Source: an uncultured Brevundimonas sp.
GTDB lineage: Bacteria > Pseudomonadota > Alphaproteobacteria > Caulobacterales > Caulobacteraceae
Assembly (NCBI GenBank): GCA_946885435.1
Contig: CAMPGL010000115.1
Coordinates: 1-6,749, forward strand
Reading direction: 5' to 3'
DNA: 6,749 bases
Both the position numbers and the translations under genes were made by a program. The notes under the pieces are model-generated. The model made no database searches, was not told where the DNA came from, and saw only the letters and a list, made by a program, of their open reading frames with translations. Of this stretch, positions 5,541-6,749 are shown piece by piece. Each line of letters starts with the position of its first letter. Position 1 is the stretch's first letter.

Positions 5541-6431
5541 CTAGAGCGTCTCGTCCAGCTCACGGATGATGGCTTCGTAGGTGTCCGCGCCGAGCGCCAG
5601 GGTGGCCTCCTCGACCCGGCCCATGTTGTCGTTGGGCGTGTGGATCAGGGTGAAGACCTCCGGCAGGAAGCCGGGCGCCAGGCCCGAGGCTGCGCCCGCG
5701 TTGAAGGCCAGCCACATCTGGTGAGCCCCGACGCGGCTCTGGAAGCCGACCGAGACATTGGGCACGCCGGCGGCGGTGAAGACCCGGTCGTCTGACGGCG
5801 GATACGCCGGATAGGCCACGCACGGCAGCGCCCGCTCGGCGCAGACGGTGCGGACGGCGCGCATCACCGGCGCGAAGCCTTCGCCGGCATGTTCGGAGTG
5901 CATCAGAGTGTCCCCGAAAGCGGCGACGTCGGAGTTGACCACCGCCGAGATGCGCCCGGTCCCGTTCGCCGCGACCCAGCGCTGCGCCCCCACCAGTCCA
6001 AGCTCCTCCTGATCGAAGAAGATGACCACCAGTCGGTGGTTCAGGTCGGCGTCGGTTAGGCGTCGCGCCACCTCCGCGATGATGACGGCGGAGCCGGCGT
6101 TGTCGACCACGCCCGCCGCCAGGGTTCCGTCGTCGAACATCACGGCGTCGTAGTGGGCGGTGAGCAGCAGGTCGCGCTCGCCCTCGCCGATCGTCACGAC
6201 CACGTTGCGGCCTTCCAGCGGCTGGCCGTCGCGCTGGCCCGCGAAGGTCTGAACCTCATACGCCAGGCCGTGGCGGTCGAGCAGGGCGGTCAGGGCCTCG
6301 AAGCGGCCGAGGTCCGTCGGCTGGACGAAGGTCGCCACCTGGTCGCGGTAGGGCGTGTCCTGGGCGACGGCGGCGCCGGTGAGCGCCAGTGCGGCGGCGA
6401 ATGCGGCTCCGGCCGCCAGCTTGCGAAGCAT
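5541..6431 (-). CDS. Secreted M28-family zinc metallopeptidase
   Basis: The 296-residue protein starts with a signal peptide (LRK, then a hydrophobic core to residue 20, cleavage after AVA at 23), so it acts in the periplasm or outside. Every di-zinc ligand of peptidase family M28 is present: His93 and Asp95 in AHYDA, bridging Asp110 in VVDNAGS, the catalytic/metal pair Glu142-Glu143 in FFDQEELG, Asp168 in VNSDVA and His264 in HTPNDN. Cys197 and Cys204 could form a disulfide. Aminopeptidase activity is the family's usual reaction; the substrate cannot be read from sequence. The start is the ATG at 6431, with GGAGGG at 6438-6443, 6 nt away. An upstream open extension to 6527 overlaps the permease gene and lacks a signal peptide at its N-terminus, so it is rejected. 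It lies 58 bp after the permease gene, possibly in one transcript. Confidence 0.9.
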   Translation of the reverse strand: MLRKLAAGAAFAAALALTGAAVAQDTPYRDQVATFVQPTDLGRFEALTALLDRHGLAYEVQTFAGQRDGQPLEGRNVVVTIGEGERDLLLTAHYDAVMFDDGTLAAGVVDNAGSAVIIAEVARRLTDADLNHRLVVIFFDQEELGLVGAQRWVAANGTGRISAVVNSDVAAFGDTLMHSEHAGEGFAPVMRAVRTVCAERALPCVAYPAYPPSDDRVFTAAGVPNVSVGFQSRVGAHQMWLAFNAGAASGLAPGFLPEVFTLIHTPNDNMGRVEEATLALGADTYEAIIRELDETL

Positions 6432-6437
6432 GAGAAA

Positions 6438-6475
6438 CCCTCCCGAATGCGCCGCCTCGGCGCCCGCTCTCGGGA
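6438..6475 (-). promoter_or_regulatory. Hairpin covering the peptidase ribosome binding site
   Basis: TCCCGA (6441-6446) pairs with TCGGGA (6470-6475), and inside it GCGCCG (6449-6454) pairs with CGGCGC (6458-6463) around a 3-nt loop. On the transcript the outer stem includes part of the GGAGGG ribosome binding site at 6438-6443. Partial masking of the site could limit translation. It could also simply be an intercistronic processing or pause structure after the permease gene. Confidence 0.35.
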
Positions 6476-6489
6476 AGATGGGTAACCGC

Positions 6490-6749
6490 TCAGCTCTTGA
6501 GCCGCCAGCCCCGGCGGAAGGCCTCATAGGCGACCCAGCCGACGACCAGCGTCAATGCCACCGTGGTCAGCATCCCGGCCACCAGACTGCCGTCGGCGCT
6601 GCCGATGAAGCCGTAGCGAAAGCCGTCGATCAGATAGAAGAAGGGGTTGAAGTGGCTCAGCGTCTCGAACGGCTCGGGCAGGGCCTCGACCGCATAGAAG
6701 GTGCCCGACAGGAAGGTCATGGGCATGACGATGAAGTTCTGCACCGCCG
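6490..6749 (-). CDS. ABC-2 type transporter permease, C-terminal part (5' end outside window)
   Basis: The frame enters from the right edge and ends at a TGA (6490-6492); 85 residues are in the window, about a third of a typical permease of roughly 250-270 residues. The stretch FIVMPMTFLSGTFYAVEALP followed by SHFNPFFYLIDGFRYGFIG is the conserved C-terminal signature of ABC-2 type permeases of the YadH kind. A final hydrophobic helix (LVAGMLTTVALTLVVGWVAYEAF) and a short basic tail (RRGWRLKS) follow. These inner-membrane subunits pair with an ATPase, probably encoded further right, to export lipids, polysaccharides or drugs; the substrate cannot be told here. The GTG at 6744 is an internal valine codon, not a start, since the frame continues to the edge. 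Confidence 0.88.
   Translation of the reverse strand, partial: AVQNFIVMPMTFLSGTFYAVEALPEPFETLSHFNPFFYLIDGFRYGFIGSADGSLVAGMLTTVALTLVVGWVAYEAFRRGWRLKS

Noticed and set aside
6432..6527. N-terminal extension of the M28 peptidase
   Set aside because: The extension overlaps the end of the permease gene and would bury the signal peptide. The ATG at 6431 has a good ribosome binding site and a proper signal sequence.
1..6749. A novel defence, mobile or biosynthetic system
   Set aside because: All substantial genes fall in known housekeeping, transport, peptidase or polarity families. The only unassigned gene is a 67-residue membrane protein, which is too little to claim a system.

Overview
The window is a GC-rich stretch of alphaproteobacterial chromosome. 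It is most likely from the Caulobacteraceae (Caulobacter, Phenylobacterium or Brevundimonas type). The main evidence is a clear podJ polarity-factor gene. Its upstream region carries CtrA-like TTAA-N7-TTAA half-site pairs and GANTC (CcrM-type) sites. Codons end mostly in G or C. The genus assignment is inference; no database was searched.

Left third (1-2405): the N-terminal 727 codons of podJ read leftwards and run off the window, so the gene is open at its 3' end. The in-window protein has an N-terminal conserved block, a long coiled-coil region, an acidic proline-rich linker, a basic stretch, one transmembrane helix and the first residues of the periplasmic part. A 224-bp divergent intergenic region with several candidate cell-cycle sites separates it from a small rightward gene for a 67-residue, two-helix membrane protein of unknown function.

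Middle (2406-5443): after the small gene comes a rightward gene for a pyridoxamine-phosphate-oxidase-like general stress protein. It converges with the leftward arginine genes; the two stop codons are 3 bp apart. argD (acetylornithine aminotransferase, GTG start) lies upstream of argF (ornithine carbamoyltransferase). The two enzymes act at successive stages of ornithine and citrulline synthesis. A 119-bp inverted-repeat element with perfect 28-bp arms fills almost the whole argD-argF gap. It looks like a REP doublet (REPIN).

Right (5444-6749): a GC-rich hairpin region lies upstream of argD. Beyond it are a leftward gene for a secreted M28-family zinc peptidase with all expected metal ligands, and the C-terminal end of an ABC-2 type transporter permease that enters from the right edge. 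All genes except the two at 2406-3186 are on the minus strand.

I see no prophage, CRISPR array, insertion sequence or toxin/defence cluster. The genes are ordinary housekeeping and cell-polarity genes. The points of interest are non-coding: the intercistronic REP doublet, the cluster of CtrA-like motifs and tandem GANTC sites at podJ, and hairpins close to ribosome binding sites.
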